6,193 nucleotides of DNA from the NCBI GenBank assembly GCA_041477005.1, contig JBGOUJ010000466.1:1-6193 (forward strand). Direction: 5' to 3'. The notes beneath the pieces are model-generated. The model worked only from the letters and a program-made list of their open reading frames with translations, had not been told where the DNA came from and did not search any database. Source of the DNA: JBGOUJ01 sp041477005 (GTDB lineage: Bacteria > Acidobacteriota > Terriglobia > Bryobacterales > JACQDG01). A program made the translations under genes and the position numbers. Shown in pieces: positions 1-5,117 of this stretch; positions within the stretch are counted from its first letter, which is position 1; each line of letters opens with the position of its first letter.

Positions 1-85
1 ACGTTAGATGGCACAGCCGGTCCGGATCGCGTTCCATTAGCTTACAATACGGGTGAAGTCCGCCAGGTACAGGAAGGCGCGCGCC

Positions 86-391
86 ATGAGAAGCCTGCCT
101 CATGACCTTCGCTTCAGCGTCAGAGCGCTGCTCAAGAATCCCGGATTCGGCTTCCTGGCCGTAATCACACTGGCTCTGGGCATCACTGCCAGCACGGTGA
201 CCTTCAGCGTGCTGAACTCCTTCCGTCGGCCTCTGCCGGTCCAGGAGCCGGACAAGATCGTCGTCATTTCCGCCCAGGTTGGCGCCTACCGTAACAGGAT
301 CCGTCGCCATTCCTATCCCGACTACCTCGAGTTCAGGCAGCACTCCGCCGACGTAATGGCGGGCTTGGCCGCCTACGAGATCCAGCCTGCG
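86..391 (+). pseudogene. N-terminal remnant of a MacB/FtsX-like ABC transporter permease
   Basis: This is the beginning of an inner-membrane permease of the MacB-like type that is duplicated and widespread in acidobacteria. The remnant contains the characteristic DLRFSVRALLKNPGF start, one membrane helix (LAVITLALGITASTVTFSVL), the RRPLPVQEPDKIVVIS stretch and the SYPDYLEFRQ...AGLAAYEIQPA stretch that opens the periplasmic domain. Family members are about 800 residues; only about 102 can be recognised here. The ATG at 86 is preferred over one at 53 because AGGAAGG (71-77) precedes it by 8 nt. Homology stops near 391. The reading frame stays open to 514, but there it is antisense to the antitoxin gene and reads as nonsense. 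No later part of the permease is visible in the window, so this is a truncated gene, probably cut by the event that brought in the neighbouring module. A weak TACAAT (43-48) could be an old -10 box. Confidence 0.75.
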
Positions 392-854
392 TTCCCTCTC
401 CTCGACCTCTGCCCGCGGGATTCGCTCCAGCAGGTCGGGGGCGAACTCGACCATATACCTCTTGAAGGCGTTCGAGGTTCTTCACCGCCGCCCGCTCGTC
501 AGTGCGCAGTTTGATCAGCTCGTCGGATGAGACATCCTGCACCCTGCCCATCTCCCATCGCTTAAGGCTGGCGACGCCGACACCGAGATAGTCAGCGAAC
601 TCAGCCTGGCTCATGCCAAGCTGTTGCCGGCGGCTGCGAATCTCCCGGCTGGTGAGGAGTCCGTGCTTCGAACGATAGGCGTCGGCCACCAGGCGCATGT
701 AGTCGGGCAGATCAACGCCCTCCACCGTTCGATAACTGCATTTCGGGCAGACCAGGCCTTCCATAGAAACCAGGAAGCGCTCTCCCCTTACCTCGCCAGC
801 GAGCCGGGTTTTCTGCCTCTTCAGGTTCGCCTTGCCGCAGTTCACGCAGTTCAT
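333..854 (-). CDS. MqsA/YgiT-type zinc-finger HTH antitoxin
   Basis: Predicted antitoxin and DNA-binding autorepressor of a type II toxin-antitoxin pair. In the 173-residue product, C3/C6 and C36/C39 form two CxxC pairs, the zinc site of the MqsA N-terminal domain. Residues 60-69 (YRSKHGLLTS) link to a helix-turn-helix at about 71-105 (REIRSRRQQLGMSQAEFADY, then LGVGVASLKRWEMG), an XRE-like fold as in MqsA. The start at 854 is chosen because GGGAGG lies 10 nt upstream; an in-frame ATG at 863 overlaps the toxin stop as ATGA but sits 1 nt from that same sequence. The gene follows the toxin-like gene directly, implying translational coupling. Residues from about 136 on are Arg/Pro/Gly-rich, unlike the rest, and the last ~19 codons lie in permease-derived DNA. 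The natural C-terminus has therefore probably been lost or frameshifted. The zinc-finger/HTH assignment is firm; the toxin partner's identity is less so. Confidence 0.75.
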   Translation of the reverse strand: MNCVNCGKANLKRQKTRLAGEVRGERFLVSMEGLVCPKCSYRTVEGVDLPDYMRLVADAYRSKHGLLTSREIRSRRQQLGMSQAEFADYLGVGVASLKRWEMGRVQDVSSDELIKLRTDERAAVKNLERLQEVYGRVRPRPAGANPAGRGRGEGTQAGSRRRPSPPLRRRSAA

Positions 855-859
855 AGGTA

Positions 860-1241
860 TCATGCCTCCCACCGCGACGGATGAAAGGAGTGGATGTACA
901 GCCTCGAGCCAACCCCGGATCCGCAAACCGAGAACTTGAAGTACATCCTTTTATCAAAGTGCCTCGACCGCCAAGAGAACGCGAACATTTCGACGCCGCT
1001 CGTGGTTCGCTCATAGGAACGCTGCGGCGGGCGGCCGCCCCGATAATCCTCGGGCGACAGCTCCGTAAGGGCCGCTGCAAAACCCACCCTTTGCTCCCCG
1101 ACCGAAATGAGGTTCCTCTCGTTAAGTGTTAAGGTCGGCCGCCAACTTGACCGGGTTCGCAGGAGCCCAGCGACCCGCATCCAGGAGCCGCCTGGCTGTT
1201 TTCAGCTTGGCCGTGAGCTCTTTATGCGACGGTCGTTCCAA
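860..1241 (-). pseudogene. Toxin-like gene of a TA pair, broken by a +1 frameshift
   Basis: The gene encodes about 126 residues in two frames. From a TTG at 1241, preceded closely by AGGAGG (1250-1245), 39 codons read MERPSHKELTAKLKTARRLL and onward to NPVKLAADLNT, then stop at TAA (1124-1122). From about 1126 the +1 frame continues as LNERNLISVGEQRV, through LTELSPEDYRGGRPPQRSYE, FAFSWRSRHFDKRMYFKFSV and LYIHSFHPSRWEA, to TGA at 862-860. The two halves together resemble a small bacterial family I recall from cyanobacteria and acidobacteria that begins MERPxHxEL and contains RPPQRSYE followed by a beta-rich (M/L)YFKF...SLH end. That family is linked to YgiT-type antitoxins, and the end resembles the MqsR/RelE-like pattern. 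The toxin role is inferred from the partner and the ATGA overlap with it. The shift may be a true mutation, a sequencing error or, less likely, programmed frameshifting. Confidence 0.6.
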
Positions 1242-1242
1242 T

Positions 1243-1271
1243 CTCCTCCTGGAAGTATAGTATCATATGAT
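1243..1271 (-). promoter_or_regulatory. Putative promoter/operator and RBS of the toxin-antitoxin pair
   Basis: Read on the minus strand, a perfect 10-bp palindrome ATCATATGAT (1271-1262) overlaps a -10-like GATACTATACT, followed by AGGAGGAG just before the TTG start at 1241. A palindrome at the promoter is where an MqsA-type antitoxin would be expected to bind for autorepression. No good -35 box is visible. The core closely resembles the sequence in front of the cytochrome gene (see 4091-4106). Confidence 0.4.
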
Positions 1272-1294
1272 CCCAGTTGGCCCCGAGAGCTGAT

Positions 1295-1362
1295 CGCGGC
1301 GTTTGGTTTGCCGCGCCTGCAGGGGCCGGACCACGCGCAGCGTCCTGCAAGGGGCTGACGCT
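1295..1362. terminator. Hairpin pair downstream of the esterase operon
   Basis: The gap between the esterase stop (1394) and the toxin promoter holds no gene. It contains two perfect 6-bp hairpins: CGCGGC/GCCGCG (1295-1300 and 1310-1315, 9-nt loop) and AGCGTC/GACGCT (1339-1344 and 1357-1362, 12-nt loop). They could mark the 3' end of the minus-strand operon. Neither is followed by a T-run on either strand, so an intrinsic terminator is not shown. Confidence 0.25.
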
Positions 1363-1393
1363 CCCAGGCGGCCCGCCGTGACCAGGCGGTGAC

Positions 1394-2350
1394 TTAAGCC
1401 AAGTGCCGCTTCACAAACGCCACTGCCCGCTCGTAAGCCTGTTGCACCACCTGTGGGTCCGCGCCGCGGAAGCCGTGGTCCGAGCCGGCGATCGTGATTA
1501 GCTCGTTTTCCACGCCGGCGCGGGACAACTCCTTGGCCATGCTGACCGACAGCTCATAGGGCACGTCGGTGTCCTTGTCGCCGTGAAGCAGCATCGTCGG
1601 CGGGTACTTCGAGGTGACGTTGCGAACGGGGGAGTACCGGTCGAAAAACCGGGGTTCCGCATCGGGGTCGTGGCCGGTCACTTCCCTCGGCCAGAGCCCC
1701 TGCTGGCGGCAGTAAAGGTAAAACCGCTGCCGATGGTCATTGCCGGAACTCTGAGAAAGGACGGGCCCGCCCACTGCCCCATACGCCTCTTCCTTCGGCA
1801 CGGCCGGTTGGCGCGAGTAGAACGGATCGGGCCGGCTATACCACGGCCCGGCAATGTCGCCGTAGCCGTATAGCGGAACCAAAGCCTTGGGCCGCGGCTC
1901 TACGCAAAAGCCGGTCATCAGGGTCAGGTAGCCTCCAGCCGACCCACCGCTCACGGCGATCCGGCTCGGATCGATATGAAATAAATCGGGGCCCTTCTGG
2001 CGCACCCATCGATAGGCGTCTTGAACGTCCTCGATTATGGCCGGCAGTTTGGTCTCTGGCGCCAGCCGATAGTCGATCGAAACGACGGCGTAGCCGGCTT
2101 TCAGATACAAATCGATCAGGGGCGGCAAGCGCCCGCCGGGCGGTCCCAGCTCGCGCCGGCCCATGATCAGAGCCCCGCCGTGGATCCAAACGACCACCGG
2201 CCGCACCAGGTCATCCGGCGGGCGGAGAACGTCGGCTTTTATGTCGCCGTTGCCGGCAACCTTGTAGACAAAGGTCTTGCTGGTTGGCTCGGCGAAAGCA
2301 GCCGAGGCCGTCCCGGCCGCCAGGAGTCGCAGAAAGGTTCTTCGATTCAC
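1394..2350 (-). CDS. Exported alpha/beta-hydrolase (carboxylesterase/acetyl-esterase-like)
   Basis: Predicted serine esterase of 318 residues in the BD-FAE/hormone-sensitive-lipase-like group; the substrate is unknown. It starts with a classical Tat leader (NRRTFLRLLAAGTASAAFA, likely cleaved after residue 20), so it is exported folded. HGG at 57-59 forms the oxyanion hole. The nucleophile is S137 in GGSAGG (135-140), the acid is probably D260 in HGDKDTDVP, and the base is H292 in GSDHGF. A lid-like insert (about 165-245) includes FYLYCRQQGLWPREV, typical of an acidobacterial subgroup I recognise. The GTG at 2350 is chosen because the Tat motif begins there and GGGAGGG precedes it; the longer open frame upstream is antisense-like read-through of the oxidase gene. 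It is the third gene of the operon, 11 nt after the flavoenzyme stop. Likely substrates are acyl esters or esters whose product is the hydroxy acid used by the neighbouring enzyme, but this is inference. Confidence 0.88.
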   Translation of the reverse strand: MNRRTFLRLLAAGTASAAFAEPTSKTFVYKVAGNGDIKADVLRPPDDLVRPVVVWIHGGALIMGRRELGPPGGRLPPLIDLYLKAGYAVVSIDYRLAPETKLPAIIEDVQDAYRWVRQKGPDLFHIDPSRIAVSGGSAGGYLTLMTGFCVEPRPKALVPLYGYGDIAGPWYSRPDPFYSRQPAVPKEEAYGAVGGPVLSQSSGNDHRQRFYLYCRQQGLWPREVTGHDPDAEPRFFDRYSPVRNVTSKYPPTMLLHGDKDTDVPYELSVSMAKELSRAGVENELITIAGSDHGFRGADPQVVQQAYERAVAFVKRHLA

Positions 2351-2361
2351 GGGTCCCTCCC

Positions 2362-3573
2362 TCAATGGCTTTCCCGCAGAGGCCGCGGCCTCTCGATGCT
2401 TACCAGGCTCCGGTCGATCGACGCCAGGTTGGCTCGCCCCGCAAGCCCCATGGCCAGGGCCAGCTCGCTCTGGAGCAGCTCGAGCACGCGGATTACGCCC
2501 GGCGTCCCGTAAGCCCCCAGGCCCCACAGCGGCGGCCGGCCCACCAGAATCGCCTTGGCGCCGATGGCCAGGGCCTTCAGCACGTCGGTGCCACGCCGGA
2601 AGCCGCCGTCAACCAGCACCGGGATCTTGCCCGCCACCGCGTCCACGATGCCAGGCAGCACCTCGATGGTCGAGGGAGCGGTATCGAGATACCGCCCGCC
2701 ATGGTTGGAAACGAGGATGCCGGCGCAGCCGTGTTCGACCGCCAGCTTCGCGTCCTCGGGCGTTAAAATGCCCTTCACCAGCACCGGCGCCTTGGCGTAG
2801 GCCTTGACCTCAGCGACGAACGACCAGGTGAGGTGCGCCGTGTACCGCTCGGTCAGGCGGTAGGGATGCGGCGGGGCGGGTGGTTGCCGCCGGCCGGGCC
2901 GCTGCTCCACAAGCTGCGGCATGGCTGTCTGCGGGGGAACCTCTTGCGTGACGCGGTCTCGCAGCAGCCGCTCCCGGTGGGAATTGTAAGGCGTGTCCAC
3001 CGTGATGGCGACGGCCTTCGCCCCGGCGGCCAGCGCTCGCTCCACCTTCTCCCGTGTCCCTTGTGGATCGGGTCCCGGATAAAGCTGAAACCAGATCGGC
3101 CCGGTGGCCGCGTCGCTGATCTTGTCGATGGGGAAGGTCGAGTTGTTGCTGACGACCATGATCGTCTTCGCGGCTCCGGCGCCACGCACGGTCGCCAGCT
3201 CCGCTTCCGGATGGGCCATGCTGTGCTGCCCGGTCGGCGCCACCAGGATCGGCATCTCGATCTTCTGGCCGAACAGGGTGAGGGACAGGTCGAGGTGGCT
3301 CACATCCCGCAACATCCGCGGGCGCAGGGTGATCCAATCGAAGGCCTCGCGGTTGCGCCGCAGGGTCCACTCGCTGTCCACGCCCCCGGCGATGAAATCG
3401 TAGCTGGTCTTGGGTAGCCGGGTCCTGGCTACCGGCTCGAACTCCAGCACGTTGAACAACTCGTCGATCTCGGGAATGCGTTCCGGCAGGGAAGGGACTT
3501 GCTGCCGCGCGCGAACCAGCGGCGAGCCGGCCATCCAAACCAGAAGGTTTCGCAAGGCATCACGTCGCGTCAT
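2362..3573 (-). CDS. FMN-dependent alpha-hydroxy-acid oxidase/dehydrogenase, possibly Tat-exported
   Basis: A 403-residue member of the glycolate oxidase/lactate oxidase/flavocytochrome b2 TIM-barrel family, which oxidises 2-hydroxy acids to 2-oxo acids through FMN. By eye against spinach glycolate oxidase, the following align: Y165 (FQLYP, Tyr129), D193 (TVDTP, Asp157), K267 (LVKG, Lys230), catalytic H291 and R294 (SNHGGRYLD, His254/Arg257), and the FMN-phosphate segment at 322-346 (DGGFRRGTDVLKALAIGAKA). The substrate-binding Tyr24 position is F60 (TSYDFIAGG), and the Trp108 region is SNNST, so the substrate is probably not glycolate. The first ~22 residues (MTRRDALRNLLVWMAGSPLV) resemble a weak Tat leader. 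No cytochrome b5 domain is fused. AAGGAG lies 6 nt before the ATG, and the start is 12 nt after the cytochrome stop, giving a tight operon. Electron acceptor (O2 or the cytochrome) is undetermined. Confidence 0.9.
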   Translation of the reverse strand: MTRRDALRNLLVWMAGSPLVRARQQVPSLPERIPEIDELFNVLEFEPVARTRLPKTSYDFIAGGVDSEWTLRRNREAFDWITLRPRMLRDVSHLDLSLTLFGQKIEMPILVAPTGQHSMAHPEAELATVRGAGAAKTIMVVSNNSTFPIDKISDAATGPIWFQLYPGPDPQGTREKVERALAAGAKAVAITVDTPYNSHRERLLRDRVTQEVPPQTAMPQLVEQRPGRRQPPAPPHPYRLTERYTAHLTWSFVAEVKAYAKAPVLVKGILTPEDAKLAVEHGCAGILVSNHGGRYLDTAPSTIEVLPGIVDAVAGKIPVLVDGGFRRGTDVLKALAIGAKAILVGRPPLWGLGAYGTPGVIRVLELLQSELALAMGLAGRANLASIDRSLVSIERPRPLRESH

Positions 3574-3585
3574 GAGGCTCTCCTT

Positions 3586-4086
3586 TCAGCGTCGATCGTG
3601 GCAATAATCGCAGGTCAGTGGGGCGCTGCTCGAGCGGTGGCAATCCATGCACGCCCCCATGGAGGTGTCCTTCTCCTTCCGCATCACCGCCAGCTCGCGC
3701 ACCGTGCCGTGGCAGGTCTCGCAAGAGGCCTTGCCCTTGGTCACGTGCTCTTTGTGGCTGAAGAATACGTAGTCGGGAATGCGGTAAACGCGCGCCCAGG
3801 GCACCGGTTTGCCCTGGCCATGATATTCGGCGAGCTTTTGTATGGCCGGGCTGTCTTTCTTGACCGCACTATGACAGGCCATGCACTTGGCGGTCGAGGG
3901 CAGGCCGGCGAAGTCGCCCGGCTCGGGCATCTCGTGGCAGTTCTTGCACTCCAGTCCCAGCGCCAGGTGCTGTTTGTGGCTATACGGGATTGGCTGGACC
4001 GGAGGCGGCGGAATATATTTCGGGCGGGGCGTCTGGGCAGCGGCGAGGAGCACCGCCAAGGAAAACAAAAGCCCCCACTGGCGCAT
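3586..4086 (-). CDS. Exported pentaheme c-type cytochrome (c7/c3-like)
   Basis: Small periplasmic electron carrier of 166 residues with five CxxCH heme sites: C47-H51, C68-H72, C122-H126, C146-H150 and C159-H163. A signal peptide (MRQWGLLFSLAVLLAAAQ) precedes a Pro-rich linker (PPPPVQPIP). The mature protein has exactly ten histidines: five in the CxxCH motifs plus H37, H40, H89, H111 and H114. These five can serve as distal ligands, which implies all-bis-His, low-potential hemes. The repeated YSHKQH and FSHKEH motifs are typical of cytochrome c7/c3 and of the pentaheme ActA subunit of alternative complex III. The protein is too short, and lacks the partners, to be ActA. It is the first gene of a three-gene operon with the flavoenzyme and esterase, so it could accept electrons from the hydroxy-acid enzyme. 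There is no Shine-Dalgarno before the ATG; a -10-like box lies only ~8 nt upstream. Confidence 0.9.
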   Translation of the reverse strand: MRQWGLLFSLAVLLAAAQTPRPKYIPPPPVQPIPYSHKQHLALGLECKNCHEMPEPGDFAGLPSTAKCMACHSAVKKDSPAIQKLAEYHGQGKPVPWARVYRIPDYVFFSHKEHVTKGKASCETCHGTVRELAVMRKEKDTSMGACMDCHRSSSAPLTCDYCHDRR

Positions 4087-4090
4087 CGGA

Positions 4091-4106
4091 GCATAGTATC
4101 ACATGG
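4091..4106 (-). promoter_or_regulatory. Putative extended -10 promoter of the cytochrome operon
   Basis: On the minus strand CATGTGATACTATGC contains a TGn extension followed by GATACT. It ends about 8 nt before the ATG at 4086. Transcription from here would start at or within a couple of bases of the start codon, giving a leaderless or nearly leaderless mRNA, in keeping with the missing Shine-Dalgarno sequence. No convincing -35 box is seen. The core matches the toxin promoter region at 13 of 15 positions. Confidence 0.35.
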
Positions 4107-4168
4107 TTCCGACCGGGCTGGGGCGCCGGCAAGGGCACTCCGCCCGCCCCTCTGCGGCGCGTGAGGAA

Positions 4169-4221
4169 CCCCTTCCTTCGTGGGAAAAAACCAAGGCAAA
4201 AGGCAAAAATCAAGGAAGGGG
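4169..4221. repeat. 10-bp perfect inverted repeat with A-rich loop
   Basis: CCCCTTCCTT (4169-4178) is perfectly complementary to AAGGAAGGGG (4212-4221) across a 33-nt loop made largely of A-rich GGCAAAA units. Seen directly. It could act as a terminator structure or be a remnant of a small repeat; the loop is long for a classical terminator. Confidence 0.5.
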
Positions 4222-4323
4222 GGCATCTTTTTAGTGCCCGGCCCCACTGCGGACGGATTCCCGGCAAGGGACGCCGGAGGGACCGCTCCCATCAGATGTG
4301 TGAAGGAATGGATGGTCGCGCAG

Positions 4324-4343
4324 GACGCGAATAGACGCCAATA
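4324..4343. repeat. Two tandem imperfect 10-bp repeats
   Basis: GACGCGAATA is followed directly by GACGCCAATA (9 of 10 identical), with related GCG-rich sequence on both sides. I recall similar GAATAGACGCG-type strings between genes in acidobacterial and other environmental genomes, so this may be a decayed copy of a dispersed short repeat. Confidence 0.4.
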
Positions 4344-4376
4344 AAGGCGCTCTAGGCAATCGGAGACTAGCAGTGT

Positions 4377-4721
4377 TTACGCTGCCCGACGAGGGGAAAC
4401 GGGCATATCGGCATAGGCCGAAGCTCCGTGCAAGCTCGATCGCAGCCGCATGAATTCGATGTAACTTAGGCTGAGTGCTGGGACCTGCTGCGGCATCAAC
4501 GAGAAGCGCACTTGGTCCGGTTCCCGGCCCAACAAGCGGCAGCAGTAGACGAAACTGAACCGCCCCCCGTTGTTGTCCAAGATCCACCGACCGGCATCGT
4601 CTCGGTTCTGGCGGGACGTGCTTCGGAGATCCTCAATGGCCTGCACCAAGACAGCGCCTGCGAGGCGATAGAGACCTCTGAGCGCCTCGCCTTTCCCGCT
4701 GGCTGTTACGATTGTCGGCAT
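4377..4721 (-). CDS. Conserved hypothetical protein, 114 residues
   Basis: The function is unknown. Residues about 15-75 (RGLYRLAGAVLVQAIEDLRS, then GRWILDNNGGRFSFVYCCRL and LGREPDQVRFSL) fit a pattern I recall from uncharacterised proteins of acidobacteria and deltaproteobacteria. That pattern is a helix rich in AVL..AI, then a W-I acidic turn, F-S-F, C..LG..P..(I/V)R, and it often occurs near regulators or mobile regions. No cysteine pair, signal peptide or membrane segment is evident; the protein is probably cytoplasmic and helical. The ATG at 4721 is preferred over a GTG at 4736 because GGAGGG lies 7 nt upstream. A possible -10 TATGCT lies at 4747-4742. The last ~38 residues (from MPQQVPALSL on) do not fit the family pattern I remember and may be lineage-specific. 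The gene stands alone, divergent from the ribosomal operon. Confidence 0.65.
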   Translation of the reverse strand: MPTIVTASGKGEALRGLYRLAGAVLVQAIEDLRSTSRQNRDDAGRWILDNNGGRFSFVYCCRLLGREPDQVRFSLMPQQVPALSLSYIEFMRLRSSLHGASAYADMPVSPRRAA

Positions 4722-4868
4722 CGCTTTGCCCTCCACGGACGAGCATAGACTGGATGGATCGCGATTGAGAATAGAGCGACGGTACCGAATTAGGGCAGGC
4801 TACACTCTGACGACCGAAGGGACCAAGGTACCGCCGACCAGGGGGTTTACCTGAGGGAAGGGAGCAGA

Positions 4869-4914
4869 TTAGATCCGACGAGTTGCACCGGTTAGATCCG
4901 ACGAGTTGCACCGG
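4869..4914. repeat. Perfect 23-bp tandem duplication
   Basis: A 23-bp unit beginning TTAGATCCGACG and ending GTTGCACCGG occurs twice head to tail (4869-4891 and 4892-4914) without mismatch. It lies between the divergent hypothetical gene and the ribosomal operon. Perfect identity suggests a recent duplication or a maintained double binding site. Confidence 0.9.
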
Positions 4915-4933
4915 GAGCCGTCCCAGTTCTGCC

Positions 4934-4977
4934 GGTAGTGGGTCAGTTTGCCGCCTTGCAAAAAGGGACCCACCACC
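4934..4977. other. Long hairpin upstream of the rplM promoter
   Basis: GGTAGTGGGTC (4934-4944) pairs with GACCCACCACC (4967-4977) at 10 of 11 positions around a 22-nt loop. It lies upstream of the promoter at 5051-5079, so it would not be in an mRNA started there. It may be a regulator site, or part of a leader if an upstream promoter exists. No T-run follows. Confidence 0.45.
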
Positions 4978-5009
4978 GTCCTGCCCGGAGCGGCCGAAGC
5001 GGCGTAGGC

Positions 5010-5035
5010 GGGCGGGCGCGGTGGGCGGGGGTGGG
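5010..5035 (+). other. G-quadruplex motif upstream of rplM promoter
   Basis: Five G-runs of at least three (5010-5012, 5014-5016, 5023-5025, 5027-5031, 5033-5035) with loops of 1, 6, 1 and 1 nt meet the usual G3+N1-7 rule on the coding strand. It ends 15 nt before the -35 box. In GC-rich DNA such motifs also arise by chance. Confidence 0.5.
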
Positions 5036-5050
5036 CGAGGCGTCGCGCGT

Positions 5051-5079
5051 TTGACTTCCGGCCACGGGTCCAGTATGCT
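5051..5079 (+). promoter_or_regulatory. Sigma-70-type promoter of the rplM-rpsI operon
   Basis: TTGACT (5051-5056) and TATGCT (5074-5079) are separated by exactly 17 nt, matching the housekeeping consensus at 5 of 6 and 4 of 6 positions. The predicted start near 5086 leaves a leader of about 32 nt to the ATG at 5118, with GGAG at 5104-5107 as ribosome binding site. Confidence 0.75.
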
Positions 5080-5117
5080 GAATAGTTTCGGATACTTGTG
5101 TCTGGAGTTGCCGAGAG

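Larger units (their letters stand above)
4107..4376. other. Non-coding spacer between the cytochrome operon and the 114-residue gene
   Basis: No credible gene is found on either strand. The spacer holds a 10-bp inverted repeat (4169-4221), a GGGCA/TGCCC hairpin (4221-4225 and 4235-4239), A-rich AAAGGCAAAAATC-like sequence, and two tandem imperfect decamers GACGCGAATA/GACGCCAATA (4324-4343). The minus-strand reading is T-rich (GATTTTTGCCTTTTGCC) after the small hairpin, so it might end transcripts of the 4721-4377 gene. Confidence 0.5.

Noticed and set aside
392..514. Continuation of the permease reading frame to 514
   Set aside because: After about 391 the translation no longer resembles the permease family and is antisense to the antitoxin gene, which has a better coding signature.
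881..1358. Plus-strand open frames opposite the toxin gene
   Set aside because: No ribosome site or recognisable domain; they are shadows of the minus-strand toxin region.
2351..2527. Longer N-terminus for the esterase
   Set aside because: It would overlap the oxidase gene; the Tat motif and ribosome site place the start at the GTG at 2350.
2810..3538. Long alternative open frames on both strands over the oxidase gene
   Set aside because: Their Arg/Pro/Ala-rich translations match no family pattern and reflect high GC; the oxidase frame has clear motifs throughout.
3586..4086. Assignment of the cytochrome as ActA of alternative complex III
   Set aside because: It has five hemes as ActA does, but no ActB-F genes are nearby and the neighbours are a flavoenzyme and an esterase.
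4777..4836. Imperfect inverted repeat CGACGGTACC / GGTACCGCCG
   Set aside because: The 40-nt gap and the self-complementary GGTACC core make this weak; no promoter or gene end is tied to it.
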